The notes under the pieces: model-generated
What the model saw: the letters and a program-made list of their open reading frames with translations, nothing else
What the model was told of the DNA's origin: nothing
Database searches by the model: none
Program-made: the position numbers and the translations under genes
Shown: positions 5,940-13,270 of the stretch, piece by piece
Layout of the letters: every line of letters begins with the position of its first letter
Numbering within the stretch: position 1 is the first letter of the stretch
DNA from: Pseudomonadota bacterium
GTDB lineage: Bacteria; Pseudomonadota; Gammaproteobacteria; Xanthomonadales; Xanthomonadaceae
Reading direction: 5' to 3'
Length of the DNA stretch: 13,270 nt
Assembly: GCA_023392975.1 (NCBI GenBank)
Contig: JAEWNA010000315.1
Span: 1 to 13,270 of the forward strand

Positions 5940-8009
5940 ATGTCCCCGACCCGCCTTTCCCTGAGCCTAGCGCTGGCGCTGCTGCCCGTCGCCGCCCATG
6001 CCGCGGATGCGCCGCATGGCCTGCAGCCGCGCGAACTCGCCACGCTCGACCGCTACTCGTCGCCGGCGCTGTCGCCGGACGGCCGCCTGCTGGTGTTCGC
6101 CAAGCGCTCGGTCGATTTCGACGCCAACAAGAGCAGCACCGGGCTGTGGATCGAGAACCTCGTCGCGCGCGACGCGGCGCCGCCGGTGCGACTGACGCCG
6201 GAAGGGTGGAACGTGAACTCGCCGGCGTTTTCCTCCGACGGCAGGACGGTCTACTTCCTCAGCGCCAAGTCCGGCAGCCAGCAGCTGTACGCGATTCCGG
6301 CCGGCGGCGGCACGCCGAAGCAGCTGACCGACCTGCCGGTGGATGTCGGCGTCTACAAGTTCGCGCCCGGCGGCGCGCAGGTCGCGCTGGGCCTGGAAAC
6401 CTATCCGGACTGCGCTTCCGACCTCGCCTGCACCAGGCAGAAGGCCGACGCCGCCGGCAAGCGCAAGACCACCGGCGTGGTGTTCGAGCGCATGTTCATC
6501 CGTCACTGGGATGCCTGGAACGAGGGCAAGCTCAACCGAATCTTCGTCGCGCAGACAGGCGAAGCCCCGATCAAGACCGCCACGCTGGTCGGTGCCGATG
6601 TGATCGGCGACGTGCCGTCGAAGCCGTTCGGCGGCGACGACGAATTCACCTGGTCGCCCGACGGCAAGTCGCTGGTGCTCTCGGCGCGCAAGGCCGATCG
6701 CACCGAGCCGTGGAGTACCAACTTCGATCTCTATCTCGTCTCTGCCGACGGCAAGGGCGCCGCGCGCAACCTCACCGAGGCGAACAAGGCCTGGGACACC
6801 GGCCCGGTGTTCTCCGCCGACGGCAAGACGCTGTACTACCGGGCGATGGCGCGGCCCGGTTTCGAGGCCGACCGCTTTGCGCTGACCGCGATGGACCTCG
6901 CCACCGGCAAGACCCGCGAGATCGCGTCGAAGTGGGACGCTTCGGCCGACGGCATCACCCTCTCGCCCGACGGCAAGTCGATCTACACCACGGCGCAGGA
7001 GCTGGGCCGGCATCCGCTGTTCTCGGTGTCGCTGCAGAACGGCGAAGTCACGTCGATCTGGAAGGACGGCACGGTGTCGTCGTTCGTGCTGGCGGGCGAC
7101 ACGCTCGCGATCTCCGCGAATTCGCTGAAGACCGGCGATGCGATCAGCGTCACCAGCGCCGACGGCCGTCGCAAGCCGCGCGCGATCACGCCGACTGCCA
7201 GCCAGATGCTGCCGGCGGTGCGCTTCGGCGATTACGAGCAGTTCGCCTTCCCCGGCTGGAACGACGAGACCGTGCACGGCTACGTGGTCAAGCCGTGGAA
7301 CTACGAGGCCGGCAAGCAGTACCCGGTGGCGTTCCTGATCCACGGCGGCCCGCAGGGCAGCTTCGGCGACGGCTGGAGCTACCGCTGGAACCCGCAGACC
7401 TACGCCGGCCAGGGCTACGCGGTGGTGATGATCGACTTCCACGGGTCGACCGGTTACGGCCAGAAGTTCACCGACGCGATCAGCCAGCACTGGGGCGACC
7501 GCCCGCTGGAAGACCTGCAGAAGGGCTGGGCGGCGGCGCTGAAGAAGTATCCGTTCCTCGATGGCGACCGCGCCTGCGCGCTCGGCGCCAGCTACGGCGG
7601 CTTCATGGTCAACTGGATCGCCGGCAACTGGAATTCGCCTTGGAAGTGCCTGGTCAGCCACGACGGCGTGTTCGACCAGCGCATGATGGGCTACGCCACC
7701 GAGGAACTGTGGTTCACCGAGTGGGAGCAGGGCGGCACGCCGTACGACGTGCCGAAGAACTACGAGCAGTTCAACCCGGTCGACCACGTGTCGAAGTGGA
7801 AGGTGCCGATGCTGGTCATCCATGGCCAGCAGGATTTCCGCATCCCGGTCGAGCAGGGCATCGGCGTGTTCACCGCGCTGCAGCGTCAGGGCATCGAGTC
7901 GAAGTTCCTGTATTTCCCCGACGAGAACCACTGGGTGCTGAAGCCGCAGAACAGCGTGCAGTGGCACGAGACGGTGAACGGCTGGCTGAAGCAGCACATC
8001 GGCGACTGA
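5940..8009 (+). CDS. exported S9 (prolyl oligopeptidase) family peptidase, DPP5-like
   Basis: A predicted periplasmic serine peptidase of 689 residues that should remove dipeptides from peptide N-termini. It starts with a signal peptide (MSPTRLSLSLALALLPVAAHA, likely cut after AHA near residue 21). An N-terminal beta-propeller (about 30-420) has repeated SPDGR/SPDGK/SADGK blades at 45-49, 239-243, 269-272, 292-296 and 342-346. The C-terminal alpha/beta-hydrolase has the oxyanion-side HGGP (468-471), the nucleophile S551 in GASYGG, D632 in HGQQDFR and H664 in DENHW, a complete triad. Length, GASYGGFMVNWI and triad spacing resemble bacterial dipeptidyl peptidase 5, known from Porphyromonas, which prefers Ala or hydrophobic residues; that subfamily call is inference. 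C158 and C164 could form a disulfide. The ATG at 5940 has AGGA upstream, and the frame upstream of it is only leader. It is divergent from the POT peptide transporter. Confidence 0.93.
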   Translation: MSPTRLSLSLALALLPVAAHAADAPHGLQPRELATLDRYSSPALSPDGRLLVFAKRSVDFDANKSSTGLWIENLVARDAAPPVRLTPEGWNVNSPAFSSDGRTVYFLSAKSGSQQLYAIPAGGGTPKQLTDLPVDVGVYKFAPGGAQVALGLETYPDCASDLACTRQKADAAGKRKTTGVVFERMFIRHWDAWNEGKLNRIFVAQTGEAPIKTATLVGADVIGDVPSKPFGGDDEFTWSPDGKSLVLSARKADRTEPWSTNFDLYLVSADGKGAARNLTEANKAWDTGPVFSADGKTLYYRAMARPGFEADRFALTAMDLATGKTREIASKWDASADGITLSPDGKSIYTTAQELGRHPLFSVSLQNGEVTSIWKDGTVSSFVLAGDTLAISANSLKTGDAISVTSADGRRKPRAITPTASQMLPAVRFGDYEQFAFPGWNDETVHGYVVKPWNYEAGKQYPVAFLIHGGPQGSFGDGWSYRWNPQTYAGQGYAVVMIDFHGSTGYGQKFTDAISQHWGDRPLEDLQKGWAAALKKYPFLDGDRACALGASYGGFMVNWIAGNWNSPWKCLVSHDGVFDQRMMGYATEELWFTEWEQGGTPYDVPKNYEQFNPVDHVSKWKVPMLVIHGQQDFRIPVEQGIGVFTALQRQGIESKFLYFPDENHWVLKPQNSVQWHETVNGWLKQHIGD

Positions 8010-8030
8010 CGCCGTCCGCATCGCGCCGAC

Positions 8031-8060
8031 ACGAAGCCCCGGCACACGCCGGGGCTTCGT
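8031..8060. terminator. strong hairpin between convergent peptidase and modB genes
   Basis: A perfect 13-base inverted repeat, ACGAAGCCCCGGC and GCCGGGGCTTCGT, flanks the four-base loop ACAC. It starts 21 bases after the peptidase stop and ends 21 bases before the modB stop on the other strand. There is no run of T on either side, so it is not a textbook intrinsic terminator. Its strength, near-symmetry and place between two convergent genes make a two-way terminator the best reading. Outer bases (GACACG and CGTGTC) could extend the stem across a three-base bulge. Confidence 0.75.
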
Positions 8061-8081
8061 CGTGTCAGGCATCCGGGGGCG

Positions 8082-8771
8082 TCACTCCGGCGGGCGACGA
8101 TAGGCCGAGCGCCGCACCAGCCATTCCGACGCCAGCAGCGCGCCGAAGGCCAGCGCCAGCGACACCGCGGCCAGTCGCAGCATGCCGTCGCCGCCGTCGG
8201 GGCGTTCGATCAGCGTGGACATCGCCAGCGCGATGGTGCGCGTCTCGCCGGGGATATTGGAGACGAAGGTGATGGTGGCGCCGAACTCGCCCAGCGCCTT
8301 CGCGAAGGCCAGCGCCATGCCGGCGGCGATGCCGGGCAGGCTCAGCGGCAGGGTCACGTGCCAGAACGCCGCCCAGGGCCGTGCGCCGAGGCCGGCGGCG
8401 GCCTCGTGCACCTCGCGCGGGATGGCGTCCATCGACAGCCGGATCGCGCGCACGAACAGCGGGAACGCCATCACCGCGGCGGCGACCACCGCGCCGGTCC
8501 AGCGGAAGGCGAAGGTGACCCCGAACCAGGCGTCGAGCCAGCGCCCGATCGCGCCGTGGCGCCCGAGCAGCACCAGCAGTGCATAGCCGGTCAGCACCGG
8601 CGGCATCAGCAGCGGCAGGTGGATCAGGGCGTCGAACAGCGCCTTGCCGCGGAAGCGCCAGCGCGCCAGCACGTGCGCGACGAACAGCGCGAACGGCAGC
8701 GACACCGCGACCGCCAGCCCCGCGACGCGCAGGCTCAGCAGGATGGCCGAGGTTTCCTCCGGCGCGAACAC
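8082..8771 (-). CDS. modB: molybdate ABC transporter permease
   Basis: The inner-membrane channel subunit of the molybdate importer, 229 residues, normal for ModB. About five to six membrane segments are seen. The ATPase-docking EAA loop is at about 120-148 (EVHEAAAGLGARPW through LPLSLPGI), and the ModB-specific GEFGATITFVSNIPGETRTI at 161-180. The N-terminal HLPLLMPPVLTGYALL (51-66) is also typical. The start is a GTG at 8769-8771, one base after the modA stop (TGA-C-GTG), with no clear ribosome site of its own. Translation is therefore probably coupled to modA. A modC ATPase gene would usually follow, but here the next thing is a terminator and a convergent peptidase gene, so the ATPase must come from elsewhere if the transporter works. 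Confidence 0.94.
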   Translation of the reverse strand: MFAPEETSAILLSLRVAGLAVAVSLPFALFVAHVLARWRFRGKALFDALIHLPLLMPPVLTGYALLVLLGRHGAIGRWLDAWFGVTFAFRWTGAVVAAAVMAFPLFVRAIRLSMDAIPREVHEAAAGLGARPWAAFWHVTLPLSLPGIAAGMALAFAKALGEFGATITFVSNIPGETRTIALAMSTLIERPDGGDGMLRLAAVSLALAFGALLASEWLVRRSAYRRPPE

Positions 8772-8772
8772 G

Positions 8773-9552
8773 TCAGGGCGCGGTGAAGCCGGCGCGTGCG
8801 AACACGCGTTGCGCGTCGCGACCGCGCAGGTACGCGAGGAAGCCCGCGCTGCGGCGCGCGTCGGCGGTGCGCACGCGGGCGACCGGGTAGGCGATGCGCG
8901 CGTGCGTGCGTGCGGGGAAGGTCGCGACCACGCGCACCCGCGGTTCGGTGGCCGCGTCGGTGGCGTAGACGATGCCCAGCGGCGTTTCGCCGCGGGCCAC
9001 GAACGCCAGCGCGCCGCGCACGTTGTCGCTCTCGGCGAGGCGCGAGGACACCGTCGGCCACAGGTTCAATGCGGTCAGCGCCGCGCGACCGTAGCGGCCT
9101 GCCGGGACCGCGGTCGTTTCCGCCATCGCCAGACGGCCGTCGCCGAGCGCGCCCGCCAATCCCCGTGTCGTGAGCGCGACCGTGCGCGGACCGCCCTCCG
9201 CGGGGGCGACCAGCACCAGCCGGTTGCCGACGAGATCGAAGCGCGTCGCCGGATCGATCGCGCCCTGCGTCTGCAGCGTGTCCATCCATTGCTCGTCGGC
9301 GGAGACGAAGACGTCCGCGGGCGCCCCCTGCGTGATCTGCTTCGCCAGCGCCGAGCTGCCGGCGTAGCTGATCTTCACCACCTGCCCGCTGCGACGCGTC
9401 CACGCCGCGGCGACTTCGTCCAGGCTGCCCTGGAGGCTGGCGGCGGCGAAGACCAGGATCGGTTCCGGCGCGGGCTTCGTCGCCGCCGCGATGGTGGGCG
9501 CGGCGGCGAACAGCGCGAGTGAAGACAGCAGGGCGACGATCAGGCGATGCAT
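8773..9552 (-). CDS. modA: molybdate ABC transporter substrate-binding protein
   Basis: A periplasmic binding protein of 259 residues that captures molybdate (or tungstate) and delivers it to ModB. An N-terminal signal peptide covers about 1-24 (MHRLIVALLSSLALFAAAPT then an Ala-rich cut region). The residues expected to hold the oxyanion line up with known ModA: S39 in FAAASL, S66/S67 in YAGSSA, the P150-A151 turn in VPAGRYG, V178 in DNVRG and Y196 in GIVYATDA. SADEQWMD (84-91) is also characteristic. The ATG at 9550-9552 has only a weak ribosome site. It begins 58 bases after the ybdD stop on the same strand, so it could be read from the cstA promoter or from its own. I see no ModE-type palindrome in this short gap. 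Confidence 0.95.
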   Translation of the reverse strand: MHRLIVALLSSLALFAAAPTIAAATKPAPEPILVFAAASLQGSLDEVAAAWTRRSGQVVKISYAGSSALAKQITQGAPADVFVSADEQWMDTLQTQGAIDPATRFDLVGNRLVLVAPAEGGPRTVALTTRGLAGALGDGRLAMAETTAVPAGRYGRAALTALNLWPTVSSRLAESDNVRGALAFVARGETPLGIVYATDAATEPRVRVVATFPARTHARIAYPVARVRTADARRSAGFLAYLRGRDAQRVFARAGFTAP

Positions 9553-9610
9553 GCAGAGCGACGGTGGTGCGGGCGGTCCAGCCTACACCACCGGCACGAC
9601 CGCCCGCGCC

Positions 9611-9823
9611 TCAGCAGCAGCGCGAAGTCCCGCGCGCATAGCGCGCTTGCAGCCGGTCCGCGAAGAACGCCTCGCGCGTCATCGGCGCACGCTCCGGGTG
9701 TCGGCGCCGCATGTGTGCGAGGTAGATGTCGTAATCGGGCACGCCGACGAGCAGCCGGCCGGTCTGTGCCAGCCAGCGCCACAGGCCGCGCAGGCGCTCA
9801 GCGAACGGCGTCGAGCGCGACAT
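9611..9823 (-). CDS. ybdD: YbdD/YjiX family small protein (DUF466), partner of CstA
   Basis: A small protein of 70 residues with the family pattern intact: FAERLRGLWRWLAQTGRLL, then VGVPDYDIYLAHMRRRHPE (27-45), MTREAFFADRLQARY (48-62) and the terminal RCC. It is the companion of E. coli YbdD (next to cstA) and YjiX (next to btsT). The family's molecular role is not settled; it is thought to assist or modulate the CstA-type transporter. Its ATG at 9821-9823 lies inside the last codons of cstA, overlapping by 26 bases, so translation is probably coupled. The terminal Cys-Cys pair is conserved in the family and could be functional. Confidence 0.9.
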   Translation of the reverse strand: MSRSTPFAERLRGLWRWLAQTGRLLVGVPDYDIYLAHMRRRHPERAPMTREAFFADRLQARYARGTSRCC

Positions 9824-11861
9824 ACGAGGTCTCCTGCGCGGTCGGCTGCGCCTGCCGGCAGGCGGCGAGGGCGGCGCGCAGGCCCAGCACCGCCATCAGC
9901 GTCACCACGCTCATGAACAGCACGCACAGGCCGGCGTCGAGCTGGTTGTTGAACACGATCCGCTGCATGTCCTGCATCGATTTCGCGGGCGCGACCAGGT
10001 CGCCCTTCGCCAGCGCATCGCCGTACTTGCGGGCGTTGGCGAGGAAGCCGATCTTCGGATCGTCGTGGAAGAGCTTCTGCCAGCCGGCGGTCATGGTGCA
10101 GACCAGCAGCCATGCGGTCGGCAGCAGCGCGACCCAGAGGTAGCGTTCGCGCTTCATCTTCACCAGCGCCACGCACACGAAGATCATCGCCATGCCGGCG
10201 AGCATCTGGTTGGCGATGCCGAACAGCGGCCACAGCGTGTTGATGCCGCCCAGCGGATCGATCACGCCCTGGTACAGGAACCAGCCCCAGCCGGCGACCG
10301 CCAGCGCGGTGCAGACTAGGTTCGCGGTCCAGCTTTCGGTGCGGCGGAACGGCGGGTAGGCCACGCCGATCACTTCCTGGATCATGAAGCGCGCGACGCG
10401 GGTGCCGGCGTCGATCGTGGTGAGGATGAACAGCGCTTCGAACAGGATGGCGTAGTGGTACCAGAACGCCATCATCCCATCGCCGCCGAACAGCCCGTGC
10501 AGGATCTGCGCCATGCCGACGGCCAGCGTCGGCGCGCCGCCGGCGCGCGAGAGCACGGTGGTCTCGCCGATCTCGCGAGCGGTGACGGTCAGCATGTCTG
10601 GCGTGATCGTGAAACCCCAGCCGGAAATCGCCTGCGCCGCGGATTCGGGCGTGGTGCCGATCAGCGCGGCGGGTGCGTTCAGCGCGAAGTACAGGCCCGG
10701 GTCGAGCACGCAGGCGGCGATCAGCGCCATCACCGCGACGAACGCCTCCATCAGCATGCCGCCGTAGCCGATCAGGCGCGCATCGCCCTCGTTCTCGAGC
10801 ATCTTCGGCGTGGTGCCGCTGCTGATCAGCGCGTGGAAGCCGGAGATCGCACCGCAGGCGATCGTGATGAACAGGAACGGAAAGAGTTTCCCCGCGAACA
10901 CCGGCCCGGTACCGTCGGCGAAGCGGGTGATCGCCGGCATCCTCAGGTCGGGCAGGGCGACGCAGATCGCCAGCGCCAGCAGCACCACTGTGCCGATCTT
11001 CAGGAAGGTGCTGAGGTAGTCGCGCGGCGCCAGCAGCAGCCACACTGGCAGCACGGCAGCGACGAAGCCGTAGCCGATCAGCATCCACGCCAGCGCCTTG
11101 CCGTCGAAGGTGAAGCGCGCGGCCCATTCCGGCGAGGCCGCGACCTGGCCGCCCAGCCAGATCGACAGCAGCAACAGCACCAGCCCGAGCAGCGAGACTT
11201 CGAGGATGCGCCCCGGCTGCAGCCAGCGCAGCCACGCGCCCATCAGCAGCGCGATGGGGATGGTCGCGGCCACCGTGAACGTGCCCCACGGGCTGATCGC
11301 CAGCGCCTTCACCACCACCAGCGCCAGCACCGCCAGCAGGATCACCATGATCGCGAGGATGCCGACCATCGACACCAGCCCGGCGGCATGGCCGAGCTCG
11401 CTGCGGATCATGTCGCCCAGCGAGCGCCCGTCGCGGCGCACCGACAGGAACAGCACCAGGAAGTCCTGCACCGCGCCGGCCAGCACCACGCCGAACAGGA
11501 TCCAGAGCATGCCCGGGAGGTAGCCCATCTGCGCCGCCAGCACCGGCCCCACCAGCGGTCCCGCGCCGGCGATCGCCGCGAAATGGTGGCCGAACAGCAC
11601 GCGCTTGTCGGTCGGCACGTAGTCGAGGCCGTCGTTGCGCCGCCACGCCGGCGTCGCCCGGGTCGGGTCCAGCCGCAGCGCGTGCTCGGCGATGTATTTC
11701 GAGTAGAAGCGGTAGCCGATCGCGAAGATCGACAGCGATGCCGCGAGAATCCAGAACGCGCTGATCGTCTCGCCGCGCGACAGCGCCACCGTCCCCAGCG
11801 CGAACGCGCCCAGCAGCGACACGAGTCCCCAGCCCACCGTCTTCATCGCCGTCATCGTCAT
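9798..11861 (-). CDS. cstA: carbon starvation protein CstA (pyruvate/peptide transporter family)
   Basis: An inner-membrane carrier of 687 residues with many hydrophobic segments. The diagnostic CstA stretch is at about 91-134: GHHFAAIAGAGPLVGPVLAA, QMGYLPGMLWILFG, then GAVQDF. Also present are SLGDMIRSELG, GFHALISSGTTPKMLENEGDAR and the late TTIDAGTRVARFMIQE and WPLFGIANQMLAG motifs. In E. coli, CstA and its relative BtsT take up pyruvate, and CstA was first linked to peptide use in carbon starvation; which applies here cannot be told. The ATG at 11859-11861 gives the usual N-terminus (MTMTAMKTVGWGL). The frame is open upstream to 11984, but that part is Arg-rich and not family-like; in-frame ATGs at 11855 and 11846 are alternatives. 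ybdD overlaps its end. Confidence 0.94.
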   Translation of the reverse strand: MTMTAMKTVGWGLVSLLGAFALGTVALSRGETISAFWILAASLSIFAIGYRFYSKYIAEHALRLDPTRATPAWRRNDGLDYVPTDKRVLFGHHFAAIAGAGPLVGPVLAAQMGYLPGMLWILFGVVLAGAVQDFLVLFLSVRRDGRSLGDMIRSELGHAAGLVSMVGILAIMVILLAVLALVVVKALAISPWGTFTVAATIPIALLMGAWLRWLQPGRILEVSLLGLVLLLLSIWLGGQVAASPEWAARFTFDGKALAWMLIGYGFVAAVLPVWLLLAPRDYLSTFLKIGTVVLLALAICVALPDLRMPAITRFADGTGPVFAGKLFPFLFITIACGAISGFHALISSGTTPKMLENEGDARLIGYGGMLMEAFVAVMALIAACVLDPGLYFALNAPAALIGTTPESAAQAISGWGFTITPDMLTVTAREIGETTVLSRAGGAPTLAVGMAQILHGLFGGDGMMAFWYHYAILFEALFILTTIDAGTRVARFMIQEVIGVAYPPFRRTESWTANLVCTALAVAGWGWFLYQGVIDPLGGINTLWPLFGIANQMLAGMAMIFVCVALVKMKRERYLWVALLPTAWLLVCTMTAGWQKLFHDDPKIGFLANARKYGDALAKGDLVAPAKSMQDMQRIVFNNQLDAGLCVLFMSVVTLMAVLGLRAALAACRQAQPTAQETSYVALDAVR

Positions 11862-12092
11862 GCCCCGCCCAGGTGTCGTGTCCGGTCTTGGCGACCGTGC
11901 GCGCAGGGTGTCGCCGAACCGGCCCGCGGTCAATGCGCGGTGCGGCATCCAGTCGTCCCGGCCCCTCATCCGGCCTTCGGGCACCTTCGATGCATGGCCG
12001 TCGGGATCGTCCGAAAGGGATGTCGGCGAACGCCGCGTGCTCGCTCAGTCAGTGGCCCGATCGACGGGCGGAGGCGACCGTGAGGCCGTGCC
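11862..12092. other. gap between corA and cstA, presumed cstA leader/promoter region
   Basis: No gene is supported in these 231 bases; open frames here are GC-driven and match no family. On the minus strand a TTGACC (11928-11933) could be a -35 box, but the hexamer 17 bases on (CACCCT) is a poor -10. I found no clear CRP-type palindrome and no convincing terminator behind corA. It is the most likely place for cstA control. Confidence 0.35.
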
Positions 12093-13118
12093 CTACAACC
12101 ACTTCACCTTCTTGAGATAGCGGTACAGCCCGATGCACACCACGGCGACGACGCCGATCATCACTGCGTAGCCGTGGCGGGAATGGACTTCGGGCATGTG
12201 CTCGAAATTCATGCCGTACCAGCTGGCGAGCAGCGTCGGGACGGCGAGCAGGCCGGCCCAGCCGGCGAGTTTCTTGACGACCTCGCCCTGATGGATCGTC
12301 ACCATCGACAGGTTCACGCTCATCGCCGCGCTCAGCATCTCGCGCTGGGTGTCGATGACGTCGTTGACGCGGACGACGTGGTCGAGCACGTCGCGGAAGT
12401 AGAGCTTGGCTTCCTCGGTCACCTGGGTCATCTGGGTACGGGTGAGCTGGGCGAGGATGTCCTGCAGCGGCGCCACCGCCAGGCGCAGCTGGGTGAGTTC
12501 CTTCTTCAGCTCATAGAGTTTGACGATGGTGTCCTTCTGCCAGGTCTCGGCGAAGATCTCGTGCTCCAGCGCGTTCAGTTCGTCGCGGAAGTCGTTGACG
12601 ATGGGCTGGTAGTTGTCGACGATGAAATCGAGCACCCCGTACAGCGCGAACGCCGGGCCCTGCGCCAGCAGCTCGGGTTCGCGCTCGAAGCGGTCGCGCA
12701 CCTGCCGGTACGACAGCGAGGCGCCGTGGCGCACGGTGACCAGGAACCGCGGGCCGATGAAGATGTGGGTCTCGCCGAAGCGCACGTGGCCGTCGATCAG
12801 CTGCGCGGTGTGCACGGCGAGGAACAGCGACTTGCCGTAGGCCTCGATCTTCGGGCGCTGGTGGGCGTGGTGCGCGTCCTCGATCGCCAGGTCGTGCAGG
12901 CCGAATTCCTCCTGCAGCTTGTCGAGCAGCGCCTCTTCCGGTTCGTACAGGCCGACCCAGATGAAGCTGCCGTCGTCGACCGCAAGGATGTCGCTGATCT
13001 CGTCCAGGCCGATGTCCGCCCGGCCGCCGTCGCGGTACACCGCGCAGTTGACGACGCAGGCCGGCAGCGGAGGCGCGGGCGAAACGGGCACGGGGGACGG
13101 CGTCTGCATGCGCGGCAT
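12093..13118 (-). CDS. corA: CorA family magnesium/cobalt (divalent cation) channel
   Basis: A pentameric inner-membrane channel for Mg2+, also Co2+/Ni2+, of 341 residues with the chosen start. The large cytoplasmic funnel domain is recognisable: CVVNCAVYRDG, FIWVGLYEP, LAIEDAHHAHQRPKIEAYG, FIGPRFLVTVRHG. A long charged helix runs through the middle to LSMVTIHQGEVVKKLAGWAG. The first membrane segment ends with the signature YGMNFEHMPE (GMN at about 302-304). The second segment and the basic C-terminus KKVKWL follow, all as in CorA. The start is uncertain. ATGs at 13118 and 13109 and a TTG at 13145 are in frame, and none has a good ribosome site; the Pro-rich first 20 residues are not conserved in the family. 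An unidentified gene ends 52 bases upstream on the same strand. Confidence 0.93.
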   Translation of the reverse strand: MPRMQTPSPVPVSPAPPLPACVVNCAVYRDGGRADIGLDEISDILAVDDGSFIWVGLYEPEEALLDKLQEEFGLHDLAIEDAHHAHQRPKIEAYGKSLFLAVHTAQLIDGHVRFGETHIFIGPRFLVTVRHGASLSYRQVRDRFEREPELLAQGPAFALYGVLDFIVDNYQPIVNDFRDELNALEHEIFAETWQKDTIVKLYELKKELTQLRLAVAPLQDILAQLTRTQMTQVTEEAKLYFRDVLDHVVRVNDVIDTQREMLSAAMSVNLSMVTIHQGEVVKKLAGWAGLLAVPTLLASWYGMNFEHMPEVHSRHGYAVMIGVVAVVCIGLYRYLKKVKWL

Positions 13119-13170
13119 CGTGCCGCGATCGACCGGTGGCGGCAACCCGTCGCCGGCAACGTGTGGCCGG

Positions 13171-13270
13171 TCAGGCCGGCGTCGCGGTGCGGCGGGCGCC
13201 GGCCAGCAGCGCGAGGTGCAGCGGCAGCAGCAGCGCGATCCAGTGCGCGTTCGCCTGCGGCACCAGCGAC
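13171..13270 (-). CDS. C-terminal fragment of an unidentified hydrophobic protein
   Basis: The last 32 codons of a gene entering from the right edge appear to end at the TGA at 13171-13173. The visible protein includes ANAHWIALLLPLHLALLAGA and then a basic RRTATPA tail, which looks like a final membrane segment followed by a short cytoplasmic end. It is too short to name a family. The support is the open frame to the edge, its hydrophobic character, and same-strand placement 52 bases before corA. It could still be a chance open frame in GC-rich DNA. Confidence 0.4.
   Translation of the reverse strand, partial: SLVPQANAHWIALLLPLHLALLAGARRTATPA

Noticed and set aside
5967..8072. A 701-codon minus-strand frame opposite the S9 peptidase
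   Set aside because: It is a reverse-strand shadow of a well-supported gene; its Arg/Val/Gly-rich composition and lack of any motif argue against a real protein.
3788..8272. A 1494-codon open frame on the plus strand across the POT and peptidase genes
   Set aside because: It is antisense to POT and out of frame with the peptidase, and is rich in Arg, Gln, His and Ala with no domains. Both underlying genes are clearly recognised families. High GC removes stops from such shadow frames.
9553..9610. A ModE operator upstream of modA
   Set aside because: I saw no extended palindrome of the ModE kind in this 58-base gap, and no modE gene is in the window.
10455..12083. A 542-codon plus-strand frame opposite cstA
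   Set aside because: His/Gln/Arg-rich shadow of cstA with no motifs and no sensible ribosome site.
1..13270. A novel defence, mobile or biosynthetic system
   Set aside because: Every long gene fits a known housekeeping or transport family, codon style looks even throughout, and no direct repeats, integrase, transposase or attachment-like ends were found.

Overview
The window is ordinary-looking, GC-rich bacterial chromosome, with long open frames on both strands as expected at high GC. Two things point to a gammaproteobacterium, probably of the Lysobacter/Luteimonas/Xanthomonas group. One is the Pseudomonas/Xanthomonas-type order frr-uppS-cdsA-dxr. The other is an exported S9 peptidase paired with a POT peptide transporter, plus the general codon style. 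The taxon is an inference; no rRNA or other diagnostic marker is present.

Left part (1-3630, all minus strand): frr, uppS, cdsA and the start of dxr form a tight housekeeping cluster covering ribosome recycling, the undecaprenyl carrier lipid, CDP-diacylglycerol and isoprenoid precursor supply. It seems to be led by its own promoter, with a perfect TATAAT, just upstream of frr. Where pyrH would normally precede frr there is a histidine-rich zinc-type CDF efflux gene instead. uppS runs on into cdsA for 112 bases.

Middle (3776-8060): a proton-coupled peptide transporter (POT family, minus strand, probable TTG start) is divergent from a secreted S9/DPP5-like dipeptidyl peptidase (plus strand). 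They share a 172-base promoter region. Together they look like a peptide-use unit: the periplasmic enzyme releases dipeptides and the inner-membrane symporter imports them. A strong hairpin after the peptidase lies between it and the convergent modB.

Right part (8082-13270, all minus strand): a C-terminal scrap of an unidentified hydrophobic protein, corA (divalent cation channel), cstA with its small partner ybdD (carbon-starvation/pyruvate uptake, overlapping by 26 bases), then modA-modB (molybdate uptake). The ATPase gene modC is not in the window.

I found no rRNA, tRNA, CRISPR array, insertion sequence, prophage or recognisable defence system, and nothing I would call a new system. The points most worth checking are the uppS/cdsA overlap, the missing modC, the peptidase/transporter pair and the separation of frr from pyrH.
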